Positions 1 through 9,296 of a stretch of DNA of 64,000 nt are shown here, piece after piece. The translations under genes were made by a program, and so were the position numbers. A model generated the notes under the pieces. That model saw only the letters and a list, made by a program, of their open reading frames with translations, was not told where the DNA came from and did not search any database. Each line of letters starts with the position of its first letter. Position 1 is the first letter of the stretch. This DNA comes from Ectothiorhodospiraceae bacterium. Its GTDB lineage: Bacteria > Pseudomonadota > Gammaproteobacteria > GCA-002705445 > GCA-002716945. Location: the NCBI GenBank assembly GCA_019651095.1, contig BOXR01000002.1, positions 1 to 64,000 of the forward strand. The letters run 5' to 3'.

Positions 1-430
1 ACGAAAGCCGGATGATGTGATGTCTATGTTTATGACATCACCATTTTGAGGATAGTAAATTCTAAAATTTGGTGTCCCCTCTTGTCTCCTTTGAAGAGAT
101 AGGAGAGATATTTTTTATTTGAATCTAGCATACTTCTCACCACGCCATAATAGGATTGGTAAATCTTTTGGTTCTGCCCCTGTAATCTATTATCTACTAT
201 AGCTTGTTCTTTTTTTTCCTCGCTCTTTATCATTTTCTTTTCACTGGGTTTATAGATTCCTCATCTTGAACATCGTCTTGTTGATCTCTTATGAGTACCA
301 TTTGAATTTGCATTCCTTGTTCGCCAATTTGACTTATATCTTTTGGTTATTAGTAATACTGAGTGACATCAAAAAAAAGGCTGAATTACCAGAGAACAAG
401 AACATATTTATTTAGATTATCAGTTTGCAT
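1..430 (-). CDS. tonB: TonB-family energy transducer, partial at window edge, frameshifted
   Basis: Read right to left from an ATG at 430, the product begins with a short N-terminal membrane segment (KYVLVL followed by a hydrophobic run). A charged, Lys/Glu/Gln-rich linker follows, then a C-terminal stretch with NGDVINIDITSSGF, which resembles the TonB C-terminal fold. The reading frame breaks near 330-390 and again near 60-90, so no single open frame covers it. It runs off the left end of the window. It lies directly after two exbD genes, which supports a TonB role: passing proton-motive energy to the outer-membrane receptors encoded at 1312 and 4126. The family call rests on context plus the C-terminal motif and is moderate. 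Confidence 0.6.
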
Positions 431-779
431 TGAGTGTAGATAATAACTTTATATTAGTTATTTGATTCTTATTGAGTTCTAGCAAAACACTATTTATTTC
501 TGAAATAAGAATAGACTTATCTGCAACTAAGATCACATCTGTAACTTTGAGCGATTTAATTTTTTTGCCAATATCATTAATGCCAATAATTTCATCATTA
601 ATGAAAATATTTTTATCTGCATCATAGAATATTTTCGTTATATCTTATTTTCAAATTTATCTAGTTCTACTTTTGGCAACTGCATATTATCCCTTACAAT
701 ATTTTTTCTATAACTCCAACAATCATAAAAAATATTAATAATAAAAAAATAATATTTACTAAAGGGAGGAGTCCATCAT
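420..779 (-). CDS. ExbD-like biopolymer transport protein, second copy, frameshifted
   Basis: The predicted product starts MMDSSLL and has one N-terminal membrane segment (IIFLLLIFFMIVG) typical of ExbD/TolR. A periplasmic domain with KIFYDADKNIFINDEI and VILVADKSI follows, the usual ExbD pattern in which a small residue-scale parameter is recalled through a beta-strand. Frameshifts occur near 655-700. The canonical Asp of the ExbD membrane helix (as in PIIDV) is not seen in this copy, unlike the upstream exbD, so the two may form a non-equivalent pair. Its start overlaps the end of the upstream exbD and its end overlaps the tonB start, indicating one minus-strand operon. Confidence 0.6.
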
Positions 780-1179
780 CCTCGTATTCCCTTTCTTTTT
801 ATTTTTAACTTCATCTTTTATACCTAATGAAATATTATCAATTTTATTTGTTTTCAAAAACTCATCAATGACAAGTATCTTTGGTAAGTAACATCATCTT
901 TAGCGGTCAATATTATCGCATACTGCTGAGCCTTTTTCATAGCAAGCCTTAACATAGTCAGTAATTCGTCATCATCATACACCTTTCCATTACTCATTAC
1001 GGTGTTGTCTTGTTTGACTATCAGCTTAATAAGCTTAATGTCTTCATTTGATGATTGACTAGATTCTTTGATAAACCCATTTTTAGTTCCCCAACCTTAT
1101 TGAAATTTGACGCAAGCATAAAAAATATCAAAAGAATAAAGACAACATCTATTATTGGTGTAAGGCTAATTCTAGTCAT
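759..1179 (-). CDS. exbD: ExbD biopolymer transport protein, frameshifted
   Basis: The ATG at 1179 begins MTRISLTPIIDVVFILLIFF, the standard ExbD opening: a short cytoplasmic tail, the LTPxIDVVF motif with the proton-carrying Asp, and one membrane helix. The periplasmic part (DIKLIKLIVKQDNTV, YDDDELLTMLR, YAIILTAKDDVTY) is also typical. Two indels break the frame, near 1076-1084 and near 885-900. The joined gene would encode about 140 residues, normal for ExbD. It is the first gene of a minus-strand exbD-exbD-tonB operon diverging from the receptor at 1312, with Fur-box-like sequences between. The partner exbB lies apart at 6183. Confidence 0.75.
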
Positions 1180-1226
1180 TTCGATACTCTAAAATATATT
1201 ACCAACTATTCAAAAAAATATAATTT

Positions 1227-1276
1227 AATGCGAATTATTCTCATTTACTATTGCAAATGCGAATCATTATCATTAT
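1227..1276. promoter_or_regulatory. Two Fur-box-like sites in the divergent exbD / receptor promoter region
   Basis: Two copies of a similar sequence sit 29 bp apart: AATGCGAATTATTCTCATTT at 1227-1246 and AATGCGAATCATTATCATTA at 1256-1275. The second closely matches the classical Fur target (repeats of the GATAAT/ATTATC hexamer). They lie between the exbD-exbD-tonB operon, which starts at 1179 on the minus strand, and the receptor gene, which starts at 1312. Iron-dependent repression of both sides is the natural inference. A Fur gene is not in this window. Confidence 0.7.
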
Positions 1277-1311
1277 AATACCAGCAATTAATAACGTTAT
1301 AGGGATAAAAT

Positions 1312-3523
1312 ATGAGAAAAACAGCCATTCTTATTGCTTTTTTAAGCAGTAATGCATTTGCGGAAGATTTGGTGCCACTGAGTATATTTGGTGGTCAATC
1401 TACTGATGAAGTTGCTGGTTCAGCGAACTTTATTGACGATGCGCAAATGAAAAAGTCTGGATATACTGATATCGAACGTCTATTGAACGAGGTTCCAGGT
1501 GTATATTCTCAGACTGAGGACGGATTAGGTCTTCGAACAAACATAGGTATGCGTGGTGTAAGTGCACTTCGTACAACTAAAGTTAATATTACTGAAGATG
1601 GTATTCTTCAAGGACCAGCAGTATATTCAAACCCTTCAATGTACTTCTTCCCAGATGTAGGAAGAGCTGAAGGAATTGAAATTCTAAAAGGTGCAGCTGC
1701 AATAGGCACTGGACCTAGAACAACAGCTGGTGCGATCAACATAATATCAAGAAGTATTCCCACTGAAACTAATGGATATTATGGATTCACAATGGGTGAT
1801 GATAACTATTTCAATCAGCATACATATTATGGTGGTGTGATGGGTAATCTGTCATACGTAATTGAGCTTTCAAATGCTGGTACAGATGGTTACAAGGAAA
1901 TTGAAGCTGCAAGTGGAAATGATACAAATGCTGGTTATAGAAAAAACTCTGACTTATTTAAGTTGAGATATACGATGCCTTCATCTTATATTGAATTCTC
2001 AAGTCAGAACACATCAGAAACATCACATGAGTCTTATGTTGGATTAACAAGACAAGATTTTGCTGATAATCCATATAAACGTTATGCTGCTTCATCAATA
2101 GATAAAATGGATAACGATTATCATAGATATATTCTGACATACAACATGGATCTTTCTCCATCAACAAATTTTGTTGGTAAAATTTACAAATCTAAATATA
2201 GTCGTAACTGGAAAAAAGTAGGTTCAATTTATGTTAGTGATGATGGAACCGATTCTGGTACTATGACAGAAGTAAGTTTTGATGACTCTAATAGACTGGA
2301 CTGGTAACTGTGCAAATGATAGTGGTACAGAACTAAGAGCATGTAACATTATAACTAATGGTACGTCTATGCTTTATGACGATACCTTTAGTTCTGATGA
2401 TGAATATATCAAACGTTCAATTGGTCATAGAGACTATGGAATGTATGGATATGACATGAAACTGAATCACGTTATTGGTAACCATGACATCACACTAGGT
2501 TATAGACATCACCATGATTACAGACAAAGACAGGATAATGGTATTTCTGAGAAATATACATTAGATGATAACAATACAATGGTAGCTGTTGAAATTGACC
2601 GTGATAAAGCATCTTTACAAGAGAGAAAATCTGCTTGGGCTGATTCTATAAGTCTTCAAGATAGAATTACTCACGGTAATTTTGTAACAACACTTGGTGT
2701 TAGATATGAAGATGTTGACTATGACAAAATTTCAAAAAGTGATGGCACATTGACTAAATATAATAACAGCGAAACAATGATCGCAGCTAGTACTGTGTAT
2801 TCAATGGGCGCTGGTAAGTCAATGTTCGCTGCATATAGTCAAGGTTATAACCCAACAGGTCCAGACAGCGTAGACCCTGACGAGTCTGATAACTACGAAA
2901 TTGGATATAGATCAAGATCTGCAAACAGCTTTTTAGAAGTTGTGGCATTCTTTGTCGATTATGACAACTTGAACGAAACTTGTTCTATTGCATCTGGTTG
3001 TGGTAACGCAAGTAACTCACAAGAAAATGCTGGTGAAGCTGAATCTAGAGGTTTAGAGATTACTTATAAAGTAAAAAACCTTTTCCCATCACCATCAATG
3101 AAGGGTGCTGAAGCTACAAGTGGAGTTAGATATCCGCTTACAATTGCAATGACATTCCAAGATTCAGAGAGAACCGTTGGAACTAGTTCAAGCAAACCAG
3201 CAGACAAAACATTACCGTATAACCCAGAACAAATCTTTTATGTATCACTTGGTGCAGAATCAAATGACTGGGATTATAAGTTTGCTGCGAAATATACAGA
3301 TGAATATTTCACAAATGATACAAATACACTTAAAACAGAGGATGGCGTAGTTGTAGATTTCCAAGGTGGAATCAAGCTTGACAAACTCGGTATGCCGGGA
3401 GCACGTGCTTTTGTTAATATAGATAACCTACTTGACAAAACATACATGGCATCAGCTCATGAGTACGGTGTTAGACCTAATAAGCCACAAACATTTATGG
3501 CAGGTTTTTCACTCGACTTCTGA
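1312..3523 (+). CDS. TonB-dependent outer-membrane receptor, FecA-like, one frameshift
   Basis: The start at 1312 follows an AGGGA ribosome site at 1301. A signal peptide ends at NAFA, and a plug domain follows (LLNEVPGVYSQTEDG, NIGMRGVSA, IEILKGAAAIGTGP, GAINIISR). A long beta-barrel ends in GFSLDF with a terminal Phe. There is no N-terminal signalling domain. The plug resembles Fe(III)-dicitrate/FecA-type receptors, but the true ligand cannot be read from sequence. The frame shifts by +1 near 2280-2305, next to a tandem ACTGG. The joined protein is about 737 residues, normal for the family. Fur-box-like sites directly upstream suggest an iron-related substrate. Confidence 0.85.
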
Positions 3524-3562
3524 GAAAAATAAATTTTATATCGTTCTCCGATGATATGAATG

Positions 3563-3641
3563 AGTCTGGCTGGATTCCCTGCAGCCAGACTTCAGATTGA
3601 AGATACTCGTTTCCTTATTTCCCTATTTAAGCGAGTATCTT
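3563..3641 (+). terminator. Tandem hairpins after the receptor gene
   Basis: Two perfect 10-bp stems lie back to back: AGTCTGGCTG/CAGCCAGACT (3563-3572 with 3582-3591) and AAGATACTCG/CGAGTATCTT (3600-3609 with 3632-3641). Neither is followed by a long T-run, so they may act as a weak terminator or as mRNA 3-prime stabilisers. Confidence 0.5.
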
Positions 3642-3692
3642 CTACTTTCAATACTCTTAGAATTTTGTTAATGTGTGTTGAGGGGTAATAAA

Positions 3693-4088
3693 TTGATCAA
3701 AATCATTCAGATATTTCTGTTTTCACTAATTGCGCTTCAACCGCTGCATAGTTATACAGTCATAAATACATCATCGATACCACAAGATAATGGTTTTCAT
3801 CTTCTTCATGCAGAGTTGTGTGGAAGTAAATACACTAATTCTATTTCCCATACAGAAAAACTCTCTAATCTTTTGGACAGGATTAATACTGCTGTATTGT
3901 CTGATATGCCTGAAGATTGTGTCTGTTGTAATTCAATTGATATTAATTCAACAGATATTATTACCATCCAAAATCAACATTTTATCTTTTCAGTTAACAA
4001 CAATACGATTCGAGCGTCATATTATGATCTCAACGTAAAATCGCTGTTAGCAAATATAAATAAATCTAGAGCACCTCCATTAGTTTAA
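3693..4088 (+). CDS. Small secreted Cys-containing protein next to a copper-type receptor
   Basis: The best start is TTG at 3693, because an AGGGG ribosome site sits at 3681-3685. An earlier GTG at 3675 lacks one. The product has about 131 residues. An N-terminal hydrophobic segment (IIQIFLFSLIALQPLHS) looks like a signal peptide. The mature part has four Cys in two groups (AELCGS and DCVCCNS) with nearby His, compatible with metal binding. It is 38 bp upstream of the OprC-like receptor and probably co-transcribed. It may be a distant DUF2946-like protein, but I do not firmly recognise a family. Confidence 0.5.
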   Translation: MIKIIQIFLFSLIALQPLHSYTVINTSSIPQDNGFHLLHAELCGSKYTNSISHTEKLSNLLDRINTAVLSDMPEDCVCCNSIDINSTDIITIQNQHFIFSVNNNTIRASYYDLNVKSLLANINKSRAPPLV

Positions 4089-4125
4089 TTAAATTTTATT
4101 AATTAAATTTAATCTGGAGGTAAGA

Positions 4126-6117
4126 ATGAATAGATTAAACACATTACTCTTCAGCGCGATACTGGTCTCTACTGTTTCAGCTGAAGAATTAACCGACATA
4201 CAAATAAGTAGTCCAGTCATGGACAAAGCTACTATTAGTAATGAAGCTATTGAAGAAGTAGATACGAGAAACGCTGTTGATGGTGGTGATTTGCTAAAAA
4301 ACATTAATGGTGTAAACGCCATTAGGCGTGGTGGACACGGTCTTGATCCAGTAATTCGTGGTCGTGCTGATCAAAGATTAAATACATTTCATGGTGCTAA
4401 GTATTCATGGAGCTTCTGCTCCTCAAAAATGGATCCTGCAAGTACATATGCAAATGTAAATAACTATGACTCTGTTACTGTAATTAAAGGAACACAATCT
4501 GTTTTGTTTGGTGCAGGCGGACCAGGAGGTGCAGTTAGTTTCAAACGTGTAACAAATCCTGTTGCAAAGCCCGAATATAGAATCGGCCAAAACTTTGATT
4601 CCAACGCAGGAGCTTACACAACAAGTGTACATGGTGATTTCCACTATCATCTGAGTGGTATTCAGTATCTTAAATGGTTCTGCTTCGAATGCAGGTAACT
4701 ATGAAACTGGATCGGGCATAAAACCTTTGACAGAATATTCAACAACTGATTACACAGCGATTTTAGGGACTCTTTGTCTGATGGACTGTAATTAGAGTTT
4801 AATTATACCAATAACAGACAAGATAGTGGATACCCAGGATTGACCATGGATATTGTCTATAGTTATACAGATATGTATACCTTGAAATATCATAGAGTTA
4901 CTCCTTTTGGAATATTCTCTTCTATGAATGTTGAGCTTTTTAATACTGATATAGACCATTTAATGGATAACGTTATCCTCAGAGGGAACACGGGAAATGG
5001 TGTAATGTCTTGGCCGACAGCTTCTGACACTTATGGAGGAAGAATAATTGGCACAATTGGATCAGATATTAGAGCAGGTATTGATTATGAGCATAATACA
5101 AAAGATGCAGAACAAAATATGGTTATGAGCGGCATGAATGTATTTATGACCTATTTATGGCCAGGCGTGGAAACAGAAAAGTTAGGTTTATTCTTTGAAC
5201 AAGATCTGAATAATATTTCTTATGGTTTAAGATACGATCAAGTAGAACTTGATCCCACTAGAGCAGCCGACGATCCAGGCTCAGGAATGATGCAGAAAAC
5301 CGCTAATGAGGTTTATACTGCAGACTACGATGGAACGATAGTTGCATCAAAAAGAGATTTCGATAATATAAGCGGCTTTTTAAGATTTAAAAAGGATCTA
5401 AACCACGGAGAGTCTTATATAAATTTTAGTATTAATGAGAGAGCTCCAGATGCAAATGAGCTATTCCATGCTAAAAATAACAGTACAGCTATGATGAGAC
5501 ATGTAGGTAATCCTAATCTCTCTAGTGAGAGGCATATGACTATCGAAGTTGGATACGAGGGTATGCTAATGGGAAACCACATTACAGGTTCTGTTTATTA
5601 CAACGATGTGGATGACTACATTACTACTCATAGAAAAGATGATTCAGCTATGAAGGCAAGACTTTACAAAAATGTTGATGCTGAGTTATATGGTTATGAA
5701 GTCTCAGTGCATAGATTGTTTGCAGGCATAGATACAACTTTGAATCTGAACTATACGAGAGGGAACGATGAGACACAGAATAGGCCTCTACCTCAGATTA
5801 TGCCATTAGCTGGTGATTTAACTTTTGAAATTAAATCAGCAAATACAAACTATGGATTGAGAGTTAATTTTGCAGATACTCAGGATAGATTCGATTCTAA
5901 GGTACTCGATGTTGGACGGACAGCTGGATATACCACTTATGATATCTTTGCTGGTTTTGAACCAACGCCTAATCTTCGTGTATCGATAGGAATGGCAAAC
6001 ATATCTGATAAACGATACGCAACACACTTAAATACTACAAATAGATTAGATAGTGCTGCAGATAGAACAGACGAGCCAGGAAGGTCATTGTTCGGTTCAG
6101 TTAACTACGAGTTCTAG
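4126..6117 (+). CDS. TonB-dependent receptor, OprC-like (copper) family, several frameshifts
   Basis: A GGAGG ribosome site precedes the ATG. The signal peptide ends near TVSA, and the plug contains GGHGLDPVIRGRADQR and VTVIKGTQSVLFGAGGPGGAV. After correcting a compensating indel pair near 4400-4440, the plug reads HGASAPQKMDPAST, matching the Cys/His/Met-rich MDP region of OprC/NosA copper receptors. The C-terminus (NISDKRYATHLN, EPGRSLFGSVNYEF) is also OprC-like. Further indels lie near 4670 and 4760-4795. The joined length of about 663 residues is normal. The ligand is inferred to be copper, supported by a PCu(A)C chaperone gene at 44813 and the Cys protein just upstream. Confidence 0.8.
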
Positions 6118-6126
6118 TTAAAAAAT

Positions 6127-6165
6127 AGTCTAACAGAGGCAAAATCTCTGTTAGACTAGCCTTTT
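6127..6165 (+). terminator. Intrinsic terminator after the OprC-like receptor
   Basis: A 12-bp stem AGTCTAACAGAG/CTCTGTTAGACT (6127-6138 with 6146-6157) has a 7-base loop and is followed by AGCCTTTT. Confidence 0.75.
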
Positions 6166-6182
6166 AGAACAATAATCATAAT

Positions 6183-6809
6183 ATGGAATTTGGATCATTA
6201 TTAGCAAAAGGCGGACCAGTCGTCTATATACTTCTCGCATTATCTGTGTATGTTTTATCAATTGTCATATACAAGATCCATGTCCTCTCTAAAGTAAACT
6301 TTTTCAGATTTGACGTAACTCAGGACAGCTTGACAATGTGGCTAGATAACAAAAAAGAGGATGCTTACAAAGCTATTTCAAAAGATATACACCCCCAAAA
6401 AGAAGTTGTCTCATTTACAATGTATCATCTTCTGAAGAACAATATTACACAAGCAAAAGAGCGATATCTCAGAGAGGAAGTCTTAAGACTTAGCCAGGAG
6501 AGATTAGAATATTATGATTCTAATCTTGATACGTTAAAAGTGATCGCCATGGTAGCGCCACTACTTGGCTTACTAGGAACAGTCTTCGGAATGATTGATG
6601 CATTTCAGCAAATGGAGATGGCAGGCAATAATATAAACCCGTCAACACTATCTGGTGGTATTTGGGAGGCACTACTGACAACCGCCGTGGGTTTATCTGT
6701 TGCGATACCAACTGTGTTGTTTGAGAGTTATTTTAGAGCGACGAATGAAAAGCTAAAGATCAACATTGAGCATTCAGTTACAAAGTTATTAACAGCACAC
6801 ATGAACTAA
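6183..6809 (+). CDS. exbB: ExbB / MotA-TolQ-ExbB proton channel protein
   Basis: The 208-residue product has three membrane segments: VVYILLALSVYVLSIVIY near residues 13-30, VIAMVAPLLGLLGTVFGMIDAF near 120-140, and ALLTTAVGLSVAIPTVLFESY near 160-180. The second carries the LGLLGTVFGM motif diagnostic of the MotA/TolQ/ExbB family. It forms the channel that drives TonB. It follows the copper-type receptor by 65 bp, while its expected partners exbD and tonB lie 5 kb away in a separate minus-strand operon. The frame is intact. It converges with the DUF4396 gene, overlapping it by 4 bp. Confidence 0.9.
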   Translation: MEFGSLLAKGGPVVYILLALSVYVLSIVIYKIHVLSKVNFFRFDVTQDSLTMWLDNKKEDAYKAISKDIHPQKEVVSFTMYHLLKNNITQAKERYLREEVLRLSQERLEYYDSNLDTLKVIAMVAPLLGLLGTVFGMIDAFQQMEMAGNNINPSTLSGGIWEALLTTAVGLSVAIPTVLFESYFRATNEKLKINIEHSVTKLLTAHMN

Positions 6810-7255
6810 GCACAGCAGCCTTTATTAAATTTTTTCAACCTCCAATAATTATAGGGCCATGGTGTAAGAAATCCTGCAATCAACATAAGAGGCATAACCA
6901 TTAAATTTATCTTAGCGCCGCCTGTCACCAAGTAATCTACCAGATTCATTGCTATTTCCATACTGATCATAGATATAAGACTCATACCAATTGCTGTTCT
7001 AAATGCTGATGTGAGGTTCATTTGTTTTAACAAAATAACAGTTTCTAAAATAATGCTAGTGATAATACCATTCGTCATAGCAAGTAGCATGATTGATAGA
7101 GTGCTCCATGGAATTTCATTGACCTGAAAATAATAAATTGTTCCCATGTCACCAATACTGCAACCAATTAGACACCACATTGTGTTGTAAGCAGATTGAC
7201 GCCAAGTGCTATTGCAATTCCAATCAATCGTATTGTCGAGTGTTGCGAAAATCAT
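6806..7255 (-). CDS. DUF4396-family membrane protein
   Basis: The preferred start is the ATG at 7255 (MIFATLDNTIDW), which overlaps the Rieske gene end by 4 bp. An upstream in-frame start at 7267 is less likely. The roughly 149-residue protein has about four membrane segments. It carries the DUF4396 features WRQSAYNTMWCLIGCSIGD near the N-terminus and SMEIAMNLVDY with a later PLMLIAGFLTPWPYNYW. Its function is unknown. The conserved Cys and acidic residues within membrane helices could bind metal, but that is speculation. It is the last gene of a minus-strand run with the oxygenase, TrpD2-like and Rieske genes. Confidence 0.7.
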   Translation of the reverse strand: MIFATLDNTIDWNCNSTWRQSAYNTMWCLIGCSIGDMGTIYYFQVNEIPWSTLSIMLLAMTNGIITSIILETVILLKQMNLTSAFRTAIGMSLISMISMEIAMNLVDYLVTGGAKINLMVMPLMLIAGFLTPWPYNYWRLKKFNKGCCA

Positions 7256-7554
7256 AATTCTATACAAATATTATTATCTTTCATGAAAGTTTTATATGCC
7301 TTTATTGGTTCATCCGCGGGCTCATTCAAAGCTTCCCCAGTTTCTAAATCAAAATAGCTCCCATGCAAAGAACATTTTATTGTTTTATCCTTAAGGCATC
7401 CTAATATTAATTCCGAATCCTCATGACTACACATATTATCTACAACAAAAAATTCGTCTTCAACTTTTGCAACAAGGTAGGAGTGACCGTCATGAACAAT
7501 TTCAAGCATACTATTCTCAGTAAAGTCCTCTTTTGAACATAAAGGCACAATCAT
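7252..7554 (-). CDS. Rieske [2Fe-2S] ferredoxin
   Basis: The start is the ATG at 7554, overlapping the stop of the upstream gene as ATGA and leaving about 100 residues (MIVPLCSKEDF). The Rieske ligands are CSH (with SHEDSELILG) and CSLHGSYFDLETG, the C-x-H...C-x-x-H pattern of soluble NirD/BphF-type Rieske ferredoxins. There is no membrane anchor. It would pass single electrons to an oxygenase or other redox enzyme. The translational coupling to the TrpD2-like gene and proximity to an Fe(II)/2-oxoglutarate oxygenase point to a shared, unknown pathway. Confidence 0.88.
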   Translation of the reverse strand: MIVPLCSKEDFTENSMLEIVHDGHSYLVAKVEDEFFVVDNMCSHEDSELILGCLKDKTIKCSLHGSYFDLETGEALNEPADEPIKAYKTFMKDNNICIEL

Positions 7555-8660
7555 CTTTTCATCCTTTTTAAAGCAGCTCCACTTTTTAAGACTCGTAAGA
7601 CTTCTTTTGAACAATTACCTAAATCATTACCAGTTGCCCGCTGTAAGATAATCGCAGCACCAAGTTGGATACATGACAACATAGGCCCATCATTACCTGA
7701 TAATGCACTTATACCTGATTTAATTGTCTCTTTAGCAATATCAACTGCATCCACTTTTGATTCAATTTTATCTTTAGTATTTTTCCTTGTTATTTCTTCA
7801 GGGATATCAACAGCTCTTGACGACTGAACTATTCCTAGATCTTCAGGAGTGACATCGTAATAATCATCTTGCTCATCTGCACTGTGATAAAAATGAACCT
7901 TACCGGTCTGTCTTAAAGATGGGATAATACCTCCCTCAGTACCTCTTATGACTGTTGCTGAGTTAAACTGAGCATTCCTAGAGAGTTCTAAATATATCGG
8001 CGGGTATGGTTTGTGAACGAAACCTGTGAAAAACATATCATTTTTTGATGATACAGGTTTTACTAGCACCTCAACGGTTGTGATGACGGGTCTTTTTATA
8101 ATCTGTTTTCTCAGACTCATTAGGTTGTGAAGTTTTGGATTAAACATCGATTGATCAGCATATGCCCAACCAATATCTTTATTTTCTAGTCTTTCAACTA
8201 TCTCTTGATGATCATTATTAGAATTGTATCCAAGCTCTTTTAGGGTTAAGTGATGTGTGCATCCATACTTAGGCCCAACAGAAAAGACTCCATGTGAGAC
8301 AATTGGAAGACCAAGTTCTGCAATAACTGGGAGTATAAAAATAGACGATGGAAGATTTCTGGAAAATCCATCATATGGATCAGCAATATTTATAAGACTA
8401 TCACATGAGGTATTAACAGTGGTTGTGGATTCAATAATTGCATCATGAACACCCAAATTCTCATCCATGGTTTCTCTTTTCATGCGCAAAGCAATTAAAA
8501 ATATTGCAGATTGAACAGGATCAATCTCACCATTAAGAATATCGGACATCGATCTTTTTGCCTCATCTCTAGAAATGTTTTTACTTAGTTCTGGACCTGT
8601 GGCAATTCTCTGAATTACAGATTTTATATTTTCTTGAGCTTCTGTTGAACTTTTATTCAT
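7551..8660 (-). CDS. TrpD2-like (glycosyltransferase family 3) protein
   Basis: The 369-residue product resembles the anthranilate-phosphoribosyltransferase-like family (TrpD2/YbiB): an N-terminal helical segment (SDILNGEIDPVQSAIFLIALRMK), then the central domain with VSHGVFSVGPKYG and VIRGTEGGIIPSLR. The usual GTGGD motif of true TrpD is replaced by ADPYDGFSRN, so tryptophan synthesis is unlikely. TrpD2 proteins are known to bind nucleic acid in E. coli (YbiB), which makes this a possible nucleic-acid-binding or nucleotide-handling protein. It overlaps both neighbours by 4 bp, so it belongs to a translationally coupled set with the oxygenase at 8657 and the Rieske protein. Confidence 0.75.
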   Translation of the reverse strand: MNKSSTEAQENIKSVIQRIATGPELSKNISRDEAKRSMSDILNGEIDPVQSAIFLIALRMKRETMDENLGVHDAIIESTTTVNTSCDSLINIADPYDGFSRNLPSSIFILPVIAELGLPIVSHGVFSVGPKYGCTHHLTLKELGYNSNNDHQEIVERLENKDIGWAYADQSMFNPKLHNLMSLRKQIIKRPVITTVEVLVKPVSSKNDMFFTGFVHKPYPPIYLELSRNAQFNSATVIRGTEGGIIPSLRQTGKVHFYHSADEQDDYYDVTPEDLGIVQSSRAVDIPEEITRKNTKDKIESKVDAVDIAKETIKSGISALSGNDGPMLSCIQLGAAIILQRATGNDLGNCSKEVLRVLKSGAALKRMKR

Positions 8661-9256
8661 TTAAATACTATCCATGTTGTCGCAATGTATTTTGACCCTT
8701 TCTTTACTGTAACACCTCGATGCTCATGCGTCCAAAATGGAGGAAAGATAACAAGCTTTCCTTTTTCAGGTTTTATTTTAACCTTCTGATGTAAGAACTC
8801 TGTCTCACCTCCTGGTCCATCTACATCATTCAGGTACCATATTGCTACAAGTTGTCTATCACTCATTTGGTGACTACCAGTATCAATATGCCAATGAAAA
8901 TATTCCCCGACATCAGTTCTTTGTATCGCATATCCAATATCTTTAAATTTACCATTAAAAAAATCATACTCTTTTTTCATTTTTGCTAGTGCTTTGGAGA
9001 GGCTGATAAAAAATATTTCATCAATATCCTTCCAGGAGTCTTTACCACTTATGACCATGTCGGTAGATTTTTTTACATTATCATTTTCTTCAAAATTTGG
9101 ACCAACTCTGCCTCGATAATGATCATCTTTTGATTCTTCAAACCTTTTAATTATTTCATTACACTTCTCTGGCGATATTTCGTTATCAAACTCAAATATG
9201 AAGCTACCAGGACTTTTTTCGATCAGTCTTTTATCTATCTTTATTTGATCAGTCAT
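8657..9256 (-). CDS. Prolyl-4-hydroxylase-like Fe(II)/2-oxoglutarate oxygenase
   Basis: The 199-residue protein has a jelly-roll 2OG-oxygenase C-terminal half. The iron ligands are HWHIDTG (HxD) and a distal His in FWTHEHRGVTV, and a basic residue for 2-oxoglutarate lies in KGSKYIATTW. The spacing and the FPPFWTHEHRG and GGETEFL motifs match the P4H/PKHD-type family, which hydroxylates protein side chains, often in translation factors or ribosomal proteins. The substrate is not evident. It is the first gene of the minus-strand set oxygenase, TrpD2-like, Rieske, DUF4396 and diverges from an unknown gene at 9297. Confidence 0.82.
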   Translation of the reverse strand: MTDQIKIDKRLIEKSPGSFIFEFDNEISPEKCNEIIKRFEESKDDHYRGRVGPNFEENDNVKKSTDMVISGKDSWKDIDEIFFISLSKALAKMKKEYDFFNGKFKDIGYAIQRTDVGEYFHWHIDTGSHQMSDRQLVAIWYLNDVDGPGGETEFLHQKVKIKPEKGKLVIFPPFWTHEHRGVTVKKGSKYIATTWIVFK

Positions 9257-9296
9257 AATATTTATATTACACAGTAAATGTTATCATCTGAATATT

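Noticed and set aside
2279-2310. Programmed frameshift in the receptor gene
   Set aside because: No slippery heptamer or following structure is apparent; a tandem ACTGG suggests a copying or sequencing slip.
4081-4115. AT-rich inverted repeat (TTTAATTAAATTT type) before the copper-type receptor
   Set aside because: The sequence is too AT-rich and low in complexity to distinguish an operator from chance.
4089-4322. Antisense gene overlapping the start of the copper-type receptor
   Set aside because: Low-complexity frame opposite a clearly coding signal peptide and plug; no ribosome site.
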